A DNA stretch of 64,000 nt from positions 51,074 through 115,073 of the forward strand of contig CALZKX010000218.1 in the NCBI GenBank assembly GCA_945788155.1, given 5' to 3'. Positions 33,077 to 42,050 of this stretch are shown one piece after another (within the stretch, counting starts at the first letter, position 1; each line of letters begins with the position of its first letter). The notes beneath the pieces are model-generated. The model was not told where the DNA came from. It saw only the letters and a program-made list of their open reading frames with translations, and ran no database searches. A program made the position numbers and the translations under genes. Source of the stretch: an uncultured Flavobacteriaceae bacterium (GTDB lineage Bacteria > Bacteroidota > Bacteroidia > Flavobacteriales > Flavobacteriaceae).

Positions 33077-34466
33077 TTTGAGGTAACAGGTTTGGATTTA
33101 ATATTAACTCTGATTCAGGTATAGGAAATAGTATATCCGTACTTTGCCAATTGGGTTTAATGGGAGGTAATACACTTGATGCCCTCCCTGTTCGTTTTAG
33201 ATCAAAAAAACGATGTCCTTGCTCACTGAAAAATTCTATTCTCCTTTCCTGAAGAATGGCATTTAAAACATCATTTTGATTCAAAGACGTAATCGGTGCT
33301 AAGGATGCTCTGTTCCTAATGGCATTTAGAAAATCTAAAGCTTCGGGTAAATTACCTAGTTGTGCATGAGCTTCTGCAGCAATGAGATATAATTCCGTAA
33401 GTCTCAATAAGATGGAGTATTCTTCAGTAGTTCCAGTTGGTATGTTGAGTTTGTATTTAAAAGGATAATACCAAGTCTCTACGCCATCAGTTACTGAACC
33501 GACCCAATTGTTGAATCTGGCATCGCCTGATTCAAAGTCGTTTATTAAATAGTTTGATATGGCAGAGTTAGGTGGTGGCGTAGTAACAAAAATAAAAGTG
33601 CCAGCTTCTCTGGTGTTATTACCCGCCATTCCAACATCCAATTGCCATAGGGTTTCGGTACTGCTTTTCAAGAATACTTCAGATAATTCGGTATTTAAGG
33701 TGTAGCTTCCATCAGTAATTACACTGGAAGCCTCAGTAAGAGCCAATTGCCAATTTTCAGTATAGAGATATACTCTAGATAACATTGCAGAGGCTACCCA
33801 ATAGTTGGGGCGTAAATTTGCAAAACTAAGGTCTGCTTCCGGAAGTAAGTCCTTGGCATTTAACAGGTCTTCAATAATCTTTTGAGAGACTACGCCCTCA
33901 TTGAGTCGGCTCACTTCACTATTGATTCTATAGTCAGTTGAGTCGATATAAGGAATAGGTCCAAACAAATTTGTTAAATAAAAATGAAGAAATCCTCTTA
34001 AAAAGTAAGCTTCTCCTAACAAGCGTGATTTATCATCTGGAGATATTTCGGTGGAGTTTTCAACACCCTCTAAGATTCTATTTGTGGCGTAAATGAGATT
34101 ATAACTTGTGTCCCACCACTTTTTTATAGAACTGTCGGATGCTAATACATTATTATTCGAATAATTTTGAACTTCTGGCAAAATGGCACTATAAAGTGTC
34201 AGTTCATCTGTATAATGTCCCAATCGATAAGAAAGACCTGAAAGACCACCATCAGTAAAAGCGTTTTCTCTTAATTGGCTATATATGTGTGCAAATGCTG
34301 CATCAACAGTTGTGACATCTTCAAAAACCTCTGTTCCGATTAATTGATTATTGGGTGGCTCAATGTCTACAAAATCTTCGCATGAAGTGAACATTAGGGC
34401 AATCAGTAATAGAATACTAAAAGGCAGTACTCTAGAAATTTTAAATGGTATGTAAATCAATTTCAT
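33063..34466 (-). CDS. SusD/RagB-family outer-membrane lipoprotein
   Basis: The 467-residue protein has a lipoprotein signal with the lipobox LMFTSC. The SusD/RagB text is clear: DKSRLLGEAYFLRGFLHFYL and, near the end, ILQERRIEFFSEQGHRFFDL followed by KRTGRA. SusD proteins form the lid of the SusC channel and bind the ligand. The gene lies between susC (9 bases upstream) and the metalloprotease (overlapping), so a peptide ligand is more likely than a glycan. Confidence 0.93.
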   Translation of the reverse strand: MKLIYIPFKISRVLPFSILLLIALMFTSCEDFVDIEPPNNQLIGTEVFEDVTTVDAAFAHIYSQLRENAFTDGGLSGLSYRLGHYTDELTLYSAILPEVQNYSNNNVLASDSSIKKWWDTSYNLIYATNRILEGVENSTEISPDDKSRLLGEAYFLRGFLHFYLTNLFGPIPYIDSTDYRINSEVSRLNEGVVSQKIIEDLLNAKDLLPEADLSFANLRPNYWVASAMLSRVYLYTENWQLALTEASSVITDGSYTLNTELSEVFLKSSTETLWQLDVGMAGNNTREAGTFIFVTTPPPNSAISNYLINDFESGDARFNNWVGSVTDGVETWYYPFKYKLNIPTGTTEEYSILLRLTELYLIAAEAHAQLGNLPEALDFLNAIRNRASLAPITSLNQNDVLNAILQERRIEFFSEQGHRFFDLKRTGRASSVLPPIKPNWQSTDILFPIPESELILNPNLLPQNEGY

Positions 34467-34475
34467 AATATTGTT

Positions 34476-37400
34476 TTAAAAGGTTAATTGAGTTCCTATG
34501 GAGATGAATCGCAATGGAGGTAAGGTTTGATTATTACGTGTTTCTGGGTCTAAACCAATATAATTGGTAAGTGTCCAAAGATTCTGGCCTCTTATAAATA
34601 AGTCACATCCAAAGCCCAGATCTTCTCGTTTTGATAGTTGATATGATAGCGACAAGGTTTTTAATCTTAAAAAGGACGCATCGGTGATCCCAGCATCACT
34701 TCGCTGATAATTTTGGAATGCTTGAAAACCTTCAGGATTTAGTCCAGTTGTAAATTGCTGTATATCGGTTTGGTCTCCCTCATTCTGCCATCGTTGCAAT
34801 ACAAGATTGGGTTGATTTGCCATTGCTCCGGGCAATACACCACCAGTAGACCAGAAATTGTAGCCCTGTTGCTTAGTAAACTGAAATAAGATATCCAGTG
34901 AGAACTTTCTATAAGACAAGCTATTGCTAATCCCACCAAAGTATTTTGGATTAAGGTCTTTGATTACTTGGCGATCATCTGGACTGGATATGATGCCATC
35001 CCCATTAAAATCCTCGAATTCATAAAATCCAGTTTCTGAACTCACTCCATTTAATTGATACACCTTTATAATGTTTAGAGGCTCACCAATGACCAGCTGA
35101 TTGGCGTATGTTGATCCTTCTAAATCTGGAAATGAAAGTAATTTGTTTTTAGGAAAAGTAATATTAAATGAGGTTGACCACTTGAAATTGTCATTGTTCA
35201 CATTGATGGTGTTCAGTTCAAATTCCCAACCCGTATTTTCTACGGTTGCGTTTAGATTCGCATTGATTGAACTAAAACCTGTAGTTGCAGGAAGAGGAAT
35301 ACCCACAAGTTGATTGGATGACCGATTTCGATAAAAATTACTACTCACCAAAATGCGATCTTTTAAAATACCGAGCTCTAATGAAAGCTCTAATTTTTTA
35401 TTTGATTCCCAACTATAGTCTGGATTAAACAGGCGCGTAGGGAATAAGCCAATTGTATTTTGGTATTGTGCGCTTCCAAAAGAATAGGTGTCTAAATATT
35501 GATAATCACCTATTTGGTCATTCCCCGACGTGCCGTAACTAGCTTTTAATTTTCCAAAACTTATAAAAGGAACACTGTTTTTAATTATGTTTTCTTCAGA
35601 AAATATCCAAGCAGCTCCAATAGCTCCAAAATTAGAAAACCGCTTATTTGTTCCAAAACGACTAGAGCCGTCTCTCCGCCCTGTAAAATTTACTATATAC
35701 TTTCCTTTATGATTTAGATTGATGCGTCCAAAAACAGCTTGATAGCGGTATTGTTCTTCAATATCAGCGATGGGAAAAAAAGTTGAAGCTGCAGAAATGT
35801 TTTCTATAAAATTGTTGTTTGAAAACCCAAATGCAAACTGCGATATACGACTGTCCTTTTGGTCTTGAAATGATAGCCCTGCTAATGCTTCAATTTTAGT
35901 GTCCTTCAAATCGTAACTCCAATGTAATTGTGGTTCTATTATCCAAGAGGTTCTTTGAGATGCATTGTGCACCGCATAAGAAGATTCAGGCCCTACACCA
36001 TAAGCTGGGTCATAAATGGTTGACGGAACCATGTTGATTTCTTTTAAATGGTTTTCGGTATAACCAAAGTTTGTTGTGAATCTTAAGGTGTTCAGTATGT
36101 TATAATCAAGGCTAACATTGCTGATGAGTGTTGAAGCATTTGCATCATACATGCCTTCGAACCTACTCAAAGGATTACTCCATGTTGAGTTTTCCCAATT
36201 TAAACCCCCGTCCTCGTTATATAATTCTGGGGCATTGGGAGCTAGGGTTAAAGCTTGTAAAACTAGCAAACCATCACCTGGTAAGTTGTTCTGGTTGGAG
36301 GTGTAGCTAGAGGAAAACTGAAGGGAAAGTTTATCATTTTTTGATTTATGATTCAAATTGGCAAGTGCCGATATTTTGTTATTATTGAAATCCCCTGGAA
36401 AGACACTGGTTTGTTTATGGGCAGTACCGCTAACCAAAAAGCGAGTCTGTTGATTGCCACCTGATATAGAGCCTTGAAAATTCGTGAGGTAAGAGGTTTT
36501 TCCAAATAATACCTTTTGCCAGTCAGTTTCCCTAGTGTCATCCCAAGTACCATTAATATCGTAAGCATTGAAAGGAAGCGGGTCAATACCATCATTGGCA
36601 TAAGCTTCTCTCCTCATGGCTAAATAGTCAGACGTATTGAGTAAATCAAGGGTATTGGAAACTGTTCCCAAACCAGATAAAATATTAAACTGCACTTTCG
36701 TGTCTCCATATTTACCTTTTTTTGTGGTTATCAATACAACTCCATTGGCACCACGAGAGCCATAAATTGCGGTAGCATCTGCATCTTTTAGAATTTCAAT
36801 GCTCTCTATATCTGTGGGATTAATATTGTTGAGTGGGCTTATCGAACCTGGAATAATAATGGAGGCTTGTTCTTCTCCTAAACTAGACGACGAATAGGGT
36901 ACACCATCAATCACGTATAGGGGATCGTTTCCACCATTACGGATACTATTCTGGCCTCTAATTTTAATATCAAACCCTGCACCAGTCACCCCTGAAGTTT
37001 GAGTGATTTCCACTCCTGACACCCTACCTTGGAGTGCGGCCAAAGGATTTGAGATTGGTTGCTGTTCTATTTCTTTTTCTGTTACTTTTACAATACTTCC
37101 AGTGCTTTCTTTTTCTTTTACAGAATAATATCCAGCATTGAGCGTCACAACATCTAACTGGGTAACATCCTCTTGTAACTGCACATTAATTTCTTGTCTG
37201 CTATCAATGGGTATTGTTTGTGTAACAAAACCAAGAAAAGAAAAGACAAGTGTGTCGTTTGGGTTGGCTTTTATGGTATATGAGCCATCTATTTGAGATA
37301 TGGCTCCTTCTTTAGTGTTCTGAACCATTATAAGTACACCAGATATAGGTAAACCATTAATGTCGGTAATTATACCTTTAATTTCGATAGGATCTTGTTT

Positions 37401-37781
37401 TAATGGTTTAGGCTCCTTACGGCTAATGGTTATATAGTTATCTTTTGTAGTTGTAATTTTAAAATCCGTTTTGGTAAGACACTGTTGTAATAATTTTATA
37501 ACCTTGATGGTGCCCTTTTTAATGGCTACATCTGGTACGTCTCGCAAAATATCAGATTGGTAAATGAATGTGCATTCTGTTTGTTTTCCTATCAGTTCTA
37601 AAACCTCGTAAATGGTCATGGTTTTATCTGAATCAATGACGACTTTCTCATTTTGCGAAAAGATCGTGCTTGACGAAAGACTAAAAACAGTAGTACAACA
37701 TAAGAGTAGTAAAGTTTTCACAATAAACTTTGAAATTTCTTTCCATCGAAAGAAAAGCGTGTTTGTTAATTTTATTTGCAT
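34476..37781 (-). CDS. SusC/RagA-family TonB-dependent transporter with STN domain
   Basis: The protein has about 1100 residues. After the signal region, an STN domain (MTIYEVLELIGKQTECTFIY) receives or gives a signal to the FecR protein. A carboxypeptidase-D-like repeat (IEIKGIITDINGLPISGVLI) and a plug with the SusC signature DPLYVIDGVPYSSSS follow, then a beta barrel to the C-terminus. The ATG at 37781 (MQIKLTNTLFF) is chosen over one nine codons upstream (37808). With the adjacent anti-sigma and sigma genes it forms a trans-envelope system in which the imported substrate induces its own transporter. Confidence 0.93.
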   Translation of the reverse strand: MQIKLTNTLFFRWKEISKFIVKTLLLLCCTTVFSLSSSTIFSQNEKVVIDSDKTMTIYEVLELIGKQTECTFIYQSDILRDVPDVAIKKGTIKVIKLLQQCLTKTDFKITTTKDNYITISRKEPKPLKQDPIEIKGIITDINGLPISGVLIMVQNTKEGAISQIDGSYTIKANPNDTLVFSFLGFVTQTIPIDSRQEINVQLQEDVTQLDVVTLNAGYYSVKEKESTGSIVKVTEKEIEQQPISNPLAALQGRVSGVEITQTSGVTGAGFDIKIRGQNSIRNGGNDPLYVIDGVPYSSSSLGEEQASIIIPGSISPLNNINPTDIESIEILKDADATAIYGSRGANGVVLITTKKGKYGDTKVQFNILSGLGTVSNTLDLLNTSDYLAMRREAYANDGIDPLPFNAYDINGTWDDTRETDWQKVLFGKTSYLTNFQGSISGGNQQTRFLVSGTAHKQTSVFPGDFNNNKISALANLNHKSKNDKLSLQFSSSYTSNQNNLPGDGLLVLQALTLAPNAPELYNEDGGLNWENSTWSNPLSRFEGMYDANASTLISNVSLDYNILNTLRFTTNFGYTENHLKEINMVPSTIYDPAYGVGPESSYAVHNASQRTSWIIEPQLHWSYDLKDTKIEALAGLSFQDQKDSRISQFAFGFSNNNFIENISAASTFFPIADIEEQYRYQAVFGRINLNHKGKYIVNFTGRRDGSSRFGTNKRFSNFGAIGAAWIFSEENIIKNSVPFISFGKLKASYGTSGNDQIGDYQYLDTYSFGSAQYQNTIGLFPTRLFNPDYSWESNKKLELSLELGILKDRILVSSNFYRNRSSNQLVGIPLPATTGFSSINANLNATVENTGWEFELNTINVNNDNFKWSTSFNITFPKNKLLSFPDLEGSTYANQLVIGEPLNIIKVYQLNGVSSETGFYEFEDFNGDGIISSPDDRQVIKDLNPKYFGGISNSLSYRKFSLDILFQFTKQQGYNFWSTGGVLPGAMANQPNLVLQRWQNEGDQTDIQQFTTGLNPEGFQAFQNYQRSDAGITDASFLRLKTLSLSYQLSKREDLGFGCDLFIRGQNLWTLTNYIGLDPETRNNQTLPPLRFISIGTQLTF

Positions 37782-37870
37782 AAATTTGCGTATTAGTTGG
37801 TGTAACACCGATTAATGATATAAGGGGATTTAGCTTTGTACTGTCTAGGTAGTGGCTTTATTCCCTTTTC

Positions 37871-39028
37871 TTATTTAATTGTAATTGTCTTGTTTTCTAT
37901 CTCATAGGTATTTATAAATTTTGTATTCTTAATTCCATTTAAAATGTCAGATATGGTTTGATTTTTATTCAATACACCGTTAAACTTAACTTTTTCGAGT
38001 GCTGTATTTCCGAAGTACACTTCTACATCATACCATCTAGAAAGTACAAGCATGATATCTTTTAAAGGTTTATCCTTAAAACTAAACAGTCCTTTTGTCC
38101 ATGAGATATAATAACTCACATCTACTGGAGATGTAACTATATTTTTGTCTTCTTTATTTAGAATAGATTGCATACCTGGGTTTAAGTATTCGGTTGTTTT
38201 ACCTGTTGTAACGGTGACCACACCTTCAACCAATGTGGTATAAACATAATTTTCATCCGCATAAGCCTTTATATTGAATTTTGTACCTAGAACTTCCACG
38301 TCTTGCATTTGCGAGATTACTTTAAATGGCATGTTATTATTGACTTTACTTGATGACACATCAAAGTAAGCCTCGCCATAAACTAATTCAACATTGCGAG
38401 GCTCTCCTTCTTTAAATGTTACTGGATATTTTAATTTAGAATCTGAGTTTAGCCACACCTTTGTGTTATCGGATAGTTTGATTTGAAACTGTCCTCCCCT
38501 TGGAACCGTGAGGTAGTTATAACTGGTTTCTGAAACTGCTTTATGTTCGTTAGCATATATCAATTGTTCGCCGTTACTATGCACGGTTTTAGTTTTGTAA
38601 GAGCTTCCTTTTTCCAAAAAAATGTCAGAACCATCGTTTAAGGTTAAGGTTGCCTTATTTATTCCAATCTCAATTTTAGTATCAGCCACTTTAGAATCCA
38701 AAACCTTTTGGGAGTGCTGGATGCTAATTGCATAAACTAACGAGACCAACAGAATAATGGAAGCTGCTATTTTATAAGCTTGAATCTTTGATGCTTTTTT
38801 ATTAGGTTTTATATTACTTGATACTTTCTTCCAATCCTTTTCTTTATCAATTTGGTTGAGAATTTCTATATTCTTTTTTATTTCTTCATGGGATAAGTTT
38901 TGCTGAATATGAATTTTAGCTTCCTCACTAAACAAATCTGTGTCTTCCAGCTCTGTTAGACTTTTGTCTTTCAACAAAGCTTGAGACGTTTTTTTACTAA
39001 GCTTATATATTCTATCAAAAATGGTCAT
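37871..39028 (-). CDS. FecR-family anti-sigma factor
   Basis: The 385-residue protein has a cytoplasmic N-terminal domain of about 80 residues and one transmembrane helix (IAASIILLVSLVYAI, about 84-98). A periplasmic FecR domain follows (NYLTVPRGGQFQIKLSDNTK, then FDVSS), and a C-terminal DUF4974-like domain ends the protein (PLKDIMLVLSRWYDVEVYFG). It holds the neighbouring ECF sigma factor until the STN domain of the SusC-like transporter signals. It lies between the transporter and the sigma gene, as usual. Confidence 0.93.
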   Translation of the reverse strand: MTIFDRIYKLSKKTSQALLKDKSLTELEDTDLFSEEAKIHIQQNLSHEEIKKNIEILNQIDKEKDWKKVSSNIKPNKKASKIQAYKIAASIILLVSLVYAISIQHSQKVLDSKVADTKIEIGINKATLTLNDGSDIFLEKGSSYKTKTVHSNGEQLIYANEHKAVSETSYNYLTVPRGGQFQIKLSDNTKVWLNSDSKLKYPVTFKEGEPRNVELVYGEAYFDVSSSKVNNNMPFKVISQMQDVEVLGTKFNIKAYADENYVYTTLVEGVVTVTTGKTTEYLNPGMQSILNKEDKNIVTSPVDVSYYISWTKGLFSFKDKPLKDIMLVLSRWYDVEVYFGNTALEKVKFNGVLNKNQTISDILNGIKNTKFINTYEIENKTITIK

Positions 39029-39085
39029 GACATGCTTCTTTATAATGCCAAAACGTAAAAAGTTAAAAAGGGAGTGAAAGAAATT

Positions 39086-39628
39086 TTAAAAAAAAGTAAA
39101 AAAACTATTTAAATGGCTTAGAGCATTTCTTAGTTTTTTATAGGCAATACGCTTTTGTGTCTTAACGGTATTGATCGTTATAGATAGTTCTTCAGCTATT
39201 TCATTATTGGTATATTCATTTAAACTAAACCTCAGGATCTGTTCACATTTATTGGGTAGCGATTTCATTGCACTTTCCAAATTTGCATAAACATCAACAA
39301 TTACCATTTCACTTAAAAAATGTTCTTTGGTCTGGATTTTATAAAAGTCAGTATCTGGAGTTATTATCGTGTTTTTATGGTATTTACTACGTAAATAATC
39401 CAGAGATTTATTTTTAACAGAAGTGTACAGAAACGATTTAATGGCATTGTAGTTTGGGTGGGAAACTTTACGCTCCCAAGTTTTAATAAACACGTCTTGA
39501 ACCACATCCTTAGAGGTGTCTAAATCTTTTAAATACCTATTGGCAAATAGACATAGGGAAGGGTATAAGTCATCAAAGAGTGCCTTATATGATTCATTAC
39601 TTAGCAAGTGTAACTTATCCTTGGACAT
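39086..39628 (-). CDS. ECF RNA polymerase sigma factor
   Basis: The 180-residue protein has sigma region 2 (KDVVQDVFIKTWERK) and sigma region 4 with a helix-turn-helix (YTNNEIAEELSITINTVKTQ). It lacks regions 1 and 3, as in ECF sigma factors of the FecI type. It is upstream of fecR and susC/D in the same direction, and its natural target is the transporter operon. Confidence 0.93.
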   Translation of the reverse strand: MSKDKLHLLSNESYKALFDDLYPSLCLFANRYLKDLDTSKDVVQDVFIKTWERKVSHPNYNAIKSFLYTSVKNKSLDYLRSKYHKNTIITPDTDFYKIQTKEHFLSEMVIVDVYANLESAMKSLPNKCEQILRFSLNEYTNNEIAEELSITINTVKTQKRIAYKKLRNALSHLNSFFTFF

Positions 39629-39763
39629 ATTCCATTGGTTTTAAAGGAAATCATTTAATGATTTCCTTATAAACTTCGAGCATCAAGCGTTAATGACTAA
39701 AAACTCCCCAATGTTTTCTGATTTCAGGATATGCTAAATAATTGGGCGTGATACTCAACTTAC

Positions 39764-39870
39764 CACGTCAGAGGTACTGGTATACCGTGCAACGATAAGA
39801 GAGCTCACGCCCGGGACGTGAGCCTATCTACTTATCATCTCGTTGCAAAAATTACCAGTTTTCTAACGTG
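39764..39870. repeat. 107-base nested palindrome
   Basis: Arms pair in several nested blocks around a central hairpin GCTCACG-CCCGGGA-CGTGAGC. Outward, GATAAG pairs with CTTATC, TGCAAC with GTTGCA, ACTGGTA with TACCAGT, and an outer CACGT...ACGTG block closes the structure. The GC-rich centre is unlike the surrounding DNA. It could be a miniature transposable element, a cassette recombination site or a structured RNA. The terminator at 39959-39985 would fit the last idea. Confidence 0.6.
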
Positions 39871-39958
39871 AGATTCAAAGCGATGGCTTCAAATATTTTC
39901 TAATACGAAGAATCGCAAATGTATGATATCTAATACAAATATATAAAAAAAGTTTACT

Positions 39959-39985
39959 CATGGGCTTAAAGACCCATGTTTTTTT
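39959..39985 (+). terminator. Rho-independent-type terminator
   Basis: The hairpin CATGGG-loop-CCCATG is followed directly by seven T residues on the plus strand. No plus-strand gene precedes it in this interval, so it would end a transcript from the palindromic region or read-through. Confidence 0.5.
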
Positions 39986-40024
39986 GTGAGAATCTATAGA
40001 GATTGTCCAGAGACCTTATAAAGA

Positions 40025-40276
40025 ATGGATTCGGAGTTTAAGAAAAAAGATTTTTTGTTACTAGTTGGGAAACAAATTGACAATATCAGAGAGGAAAAAG
40101 GATTTAGCTATGAAAGAATTTCACAAGGCTGTACTTTAGATGCCAGTGATATTAGTAAAATAGCTAAAGGACGTGTAAACATTATGTTATCTAGTGTTAT
40201 GGAGCTATCAAAAGGGTTAGAAATACATCCTAAGGAATTATTCGATTTTATATTGGACAATGACGATTGCATGTAG
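40025..40276 (+). CDS. XRE-family helix-turn-helix regulator
   Basis: The 83-residue protein is essentially one Cro/C1-type helix-turn-helix domain: RISQGCTLDASDISKIAKGR, then VMELSKGLEIHPKELFDFIL. No effector domain is present. It stands alone, with a 14-base near-identical sequence (GATTGTCCAGAGAC, GATTGTCCAGAAAC) on each side of it and the 43-codon gene that follows. Its targets are unknown. Confidence 0.85.
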   Translation: MDSEFKKKDFLLLVGKQIDNIREEKGFSYERISQGCTLDASDISKIAKGRVNIMLSSVMELSKGLEIHPKELFDFILDNDDCM

Positions 40277-40333
40277 GTTAACTTTTTCAATACTTTAAAA
40301 AAATGCCAGTTAAAGAATTTAAAACTATTCTAA

Positions 40334-40465
40334 TTACTTCTTTTTTCGCCATTGTTTTGTGAACTCATCTTCTTCTACTCCTAATGGAAACAGCACATAA
40401 TACCATAAGCAATTTAGATAATAGCGTATGATTCTAATCCATCTTGGGAGTTTTGATTTTGGCAT
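40334..40465 (-). CDS. 43-residue small protein, unknown
   Basis: A minus-strand ORF of 43 codons runs from the ATG at 40465 to the TAA at 40336-40334. The product (MPKSKLPRWIRIIRYYLNCL, then WYYVLFPLGV and EEDEFTKQWRKKK) has a basic start, a short aromatic hydrophobic segment and a charged tail. The composition is unlike random translation. It may be a membrane-associated small protein. It is convergent with the XRE gene. Confidence 0.45.
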   Translation of the reverse strand: MPKSKLPRWIRIIRYYLNCLWYYVLFPLGVEEDEFTKQWRKKK

Positions 40466-40851
40466 GGTTTAAAGTTAATAAATACAATAGTAAAAAAACA
40501 AATCTTGTCGGATTGTCCAGAAACTATTTTATGAAAGTATTAAATCTCGTTTATATCAAATACTAGTAATTGCATTTAATTGGAATTTTTTTTAACACTT
40601 ATAATTTGGCTAAAATGTTGAAAGCATCCGTATACCGTACTCAAGGTAGTTTTTAATCTGCAAAAAATCGCTTAGATTTGTAGGTATAGATATAATAGAT
40701 ATATAATCACCATTACCTATATACATACGTTACCACACATAGAATATACTAGACTCATTATTAGTAGATTAAAAACTTAATAAAAGAAAAATACATTTTT
40801 ATGTGATTTTTTAAATACTTCAGATACTAATAGAGTGTAATTAATCTTTCA

Positions 40852-41337
40852 ATGCATACAAAAAAGGAGTTTATTCAAGATATAAAAGAAAACGAAGGCA
40901 TTATTTATAAAATCGCAAGGATTTATTCAAATAATACCGAAGATCAAAAAGATTTATACCAAGAAATTGTGTATCAACTTTGGAAATCTTACAGTTCTTT
41001 TAAAGAGAATTCTAAAATCAGTACTTGGATGTATCGCATTGCATTAAATACTGCTATCAGCAATTTGAAAAAAGAAAAAAGAAAAGGATCTCGAGTATCA
41101 ATAGACAATTTTCCTTTAAATCAAATGGATCAAGTAGATACTGTAATGGAAGAACGAATTGCACTTTTATATGCGCATATAAAAAAACTCAGTATTGTTG
41201 AAAGAGGAATCATACTTCTTCATTTAGAAGGTAAAAATTATGATGAAATAGCGACAATCACTGGATTTACAAATACGAATATTGGTACACGTTTAGCTAG
41301 AATTAAACAAAAAATAAAATCTCAAATTAAACAATAA
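40852..41337 (+). CDS. ECF RNA polymerase sigma factor
   Basis: The 161-residue protein has sigma region 2 (DLYQEIVYQLWKSYSSFKEN) and region 4 (NYDEIATITGFTNTNIGTRL). It is followed after 7 bases by a two-helix-pair membrane protein that probably acts as its anti-sigma factor. It differs from the FecI-type factor at 39086-39628 and is not next to a TonB-dependent transporter. A flavobacterial -7 box (TAGATTTG, 40673-40680) lies well upstream. About 385 bases between the 43-codon gene and this gene contain no other recognisable feature. Confidence 0.9.
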   Translation: MHTKKEFIQDIKENEGIIYKIARIYSNNTEDQKDLYQEIVYQLWKSYSSFKENSKISTWMYRIALNTAISNLKKEKRKGSRVSIDNFPLNQMDQVDTVMEERIALLYAHIKKLSIVERGIILLHLEGKNYDEIATITGFTNTNIGTRLARIKQKIKSQIKQ

Positions 41338-41344
41338 TAACATA

Positions 41345-41941
41345 ATGGAACTTGAAGAAATGAAATCCCTTTGGGAAGATATGAGTCAGAAAGTTGACCA
41401 ACAAAAAGTATTGACAGATAAGTTAATCATTGATATGACACAAGAACGTTATGCAAATAAATTGCGTCGCATTTCGATCCCAGAAACTATAGCTGCATTA
41501 ATTTGTTTTGCCGTGGTAGTATATGTCATTAGTAATTTTGGATTATTGGATGTTTGGTATCTACAACTTTCAGGGATTATTACAATTGTTTCTTGTTTAA
41601 TATTACCAGTTCTTTCATTAAAATCTATTCAAAAAATGAAAGCTATTAATATTTCTAAAAATACGTATAAAGAATCTTTAATTACCTATGCTAAAGGAGA
41701 AACAAAATTTATGCTAATACAAAAAGTTAGTTTTTATGTTAGTTTTTTAGTACTTATATCATCCGTTATTGCATTTGGTAAAATCATGAAAGGCATTGAT
41801 GTTTTTACAATGACAGAAAAACTGAATTGGTTAGTTCCTTCAGGAATTGGAGTCTTATTTATATTTACGCAGTGGGTGTTAAAAAATTATAAGAAAGCAA
41901 CAACTTCGGCAAATAACATATTGAAGGAACTAGAATACTAA
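41345..41941 (+). CDS. Membrane protein, probable anti-sigma partner
   Basis: The 198-residue protein starts with a charged cytoplasmic segment (MELEEMKSLWEDMSQKVDQQ) and then shows four hydrophobic helices in two pairs. Two examples are around IAALICFAVVVYVISNFGLL and VSFYVSFLVLISSVIAFGKI. This arrangement directly after an ECF sigma gene is common for membrane-bound anti-sigma proteins in Bacteroidetes, although no zinc-finger motif is seen. The sigma gene ends 7 bases before it. Confidence 0.75.
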   Translation: MELEEMKSLWEDMSQKVDQQKVLTDKLIIDMTQERYANKLRRISIPETIAALICFAVVVYVISNFGLLDVWYLQLSGIITIVSCLILPVLSLKSIQKMKAINISKNTYKESLITYAKGETKFMLIQKVSFYVSFLVLISSVIAFGKIMKGIDVFTMTEKLNWLVPSGIGVLFIFTQWVLKNYKKATTSANNILKELEY

Positions 41942-42050
41942 TTCTTTTATAATCAAATAATCACAAATAATTAACGTATTGTTTTCTATTCTGAATTTTG
42001 TTCGGATAGGGGAAATACATTCAAATTTTAACAAATTTAAATATCATAAA

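Larger units (their letters stand above)
39629..40024. other. Gene-free interval with palindrome and terminator
   Basis: No coding frame of note lies here. The interval holds the 107-base inverted repeat and the hairpin terminator listed separately, and the promoters of the divergent sigma-factor and XRE genes. The rest shows nothing I can interpret. Confidence 0.5.
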
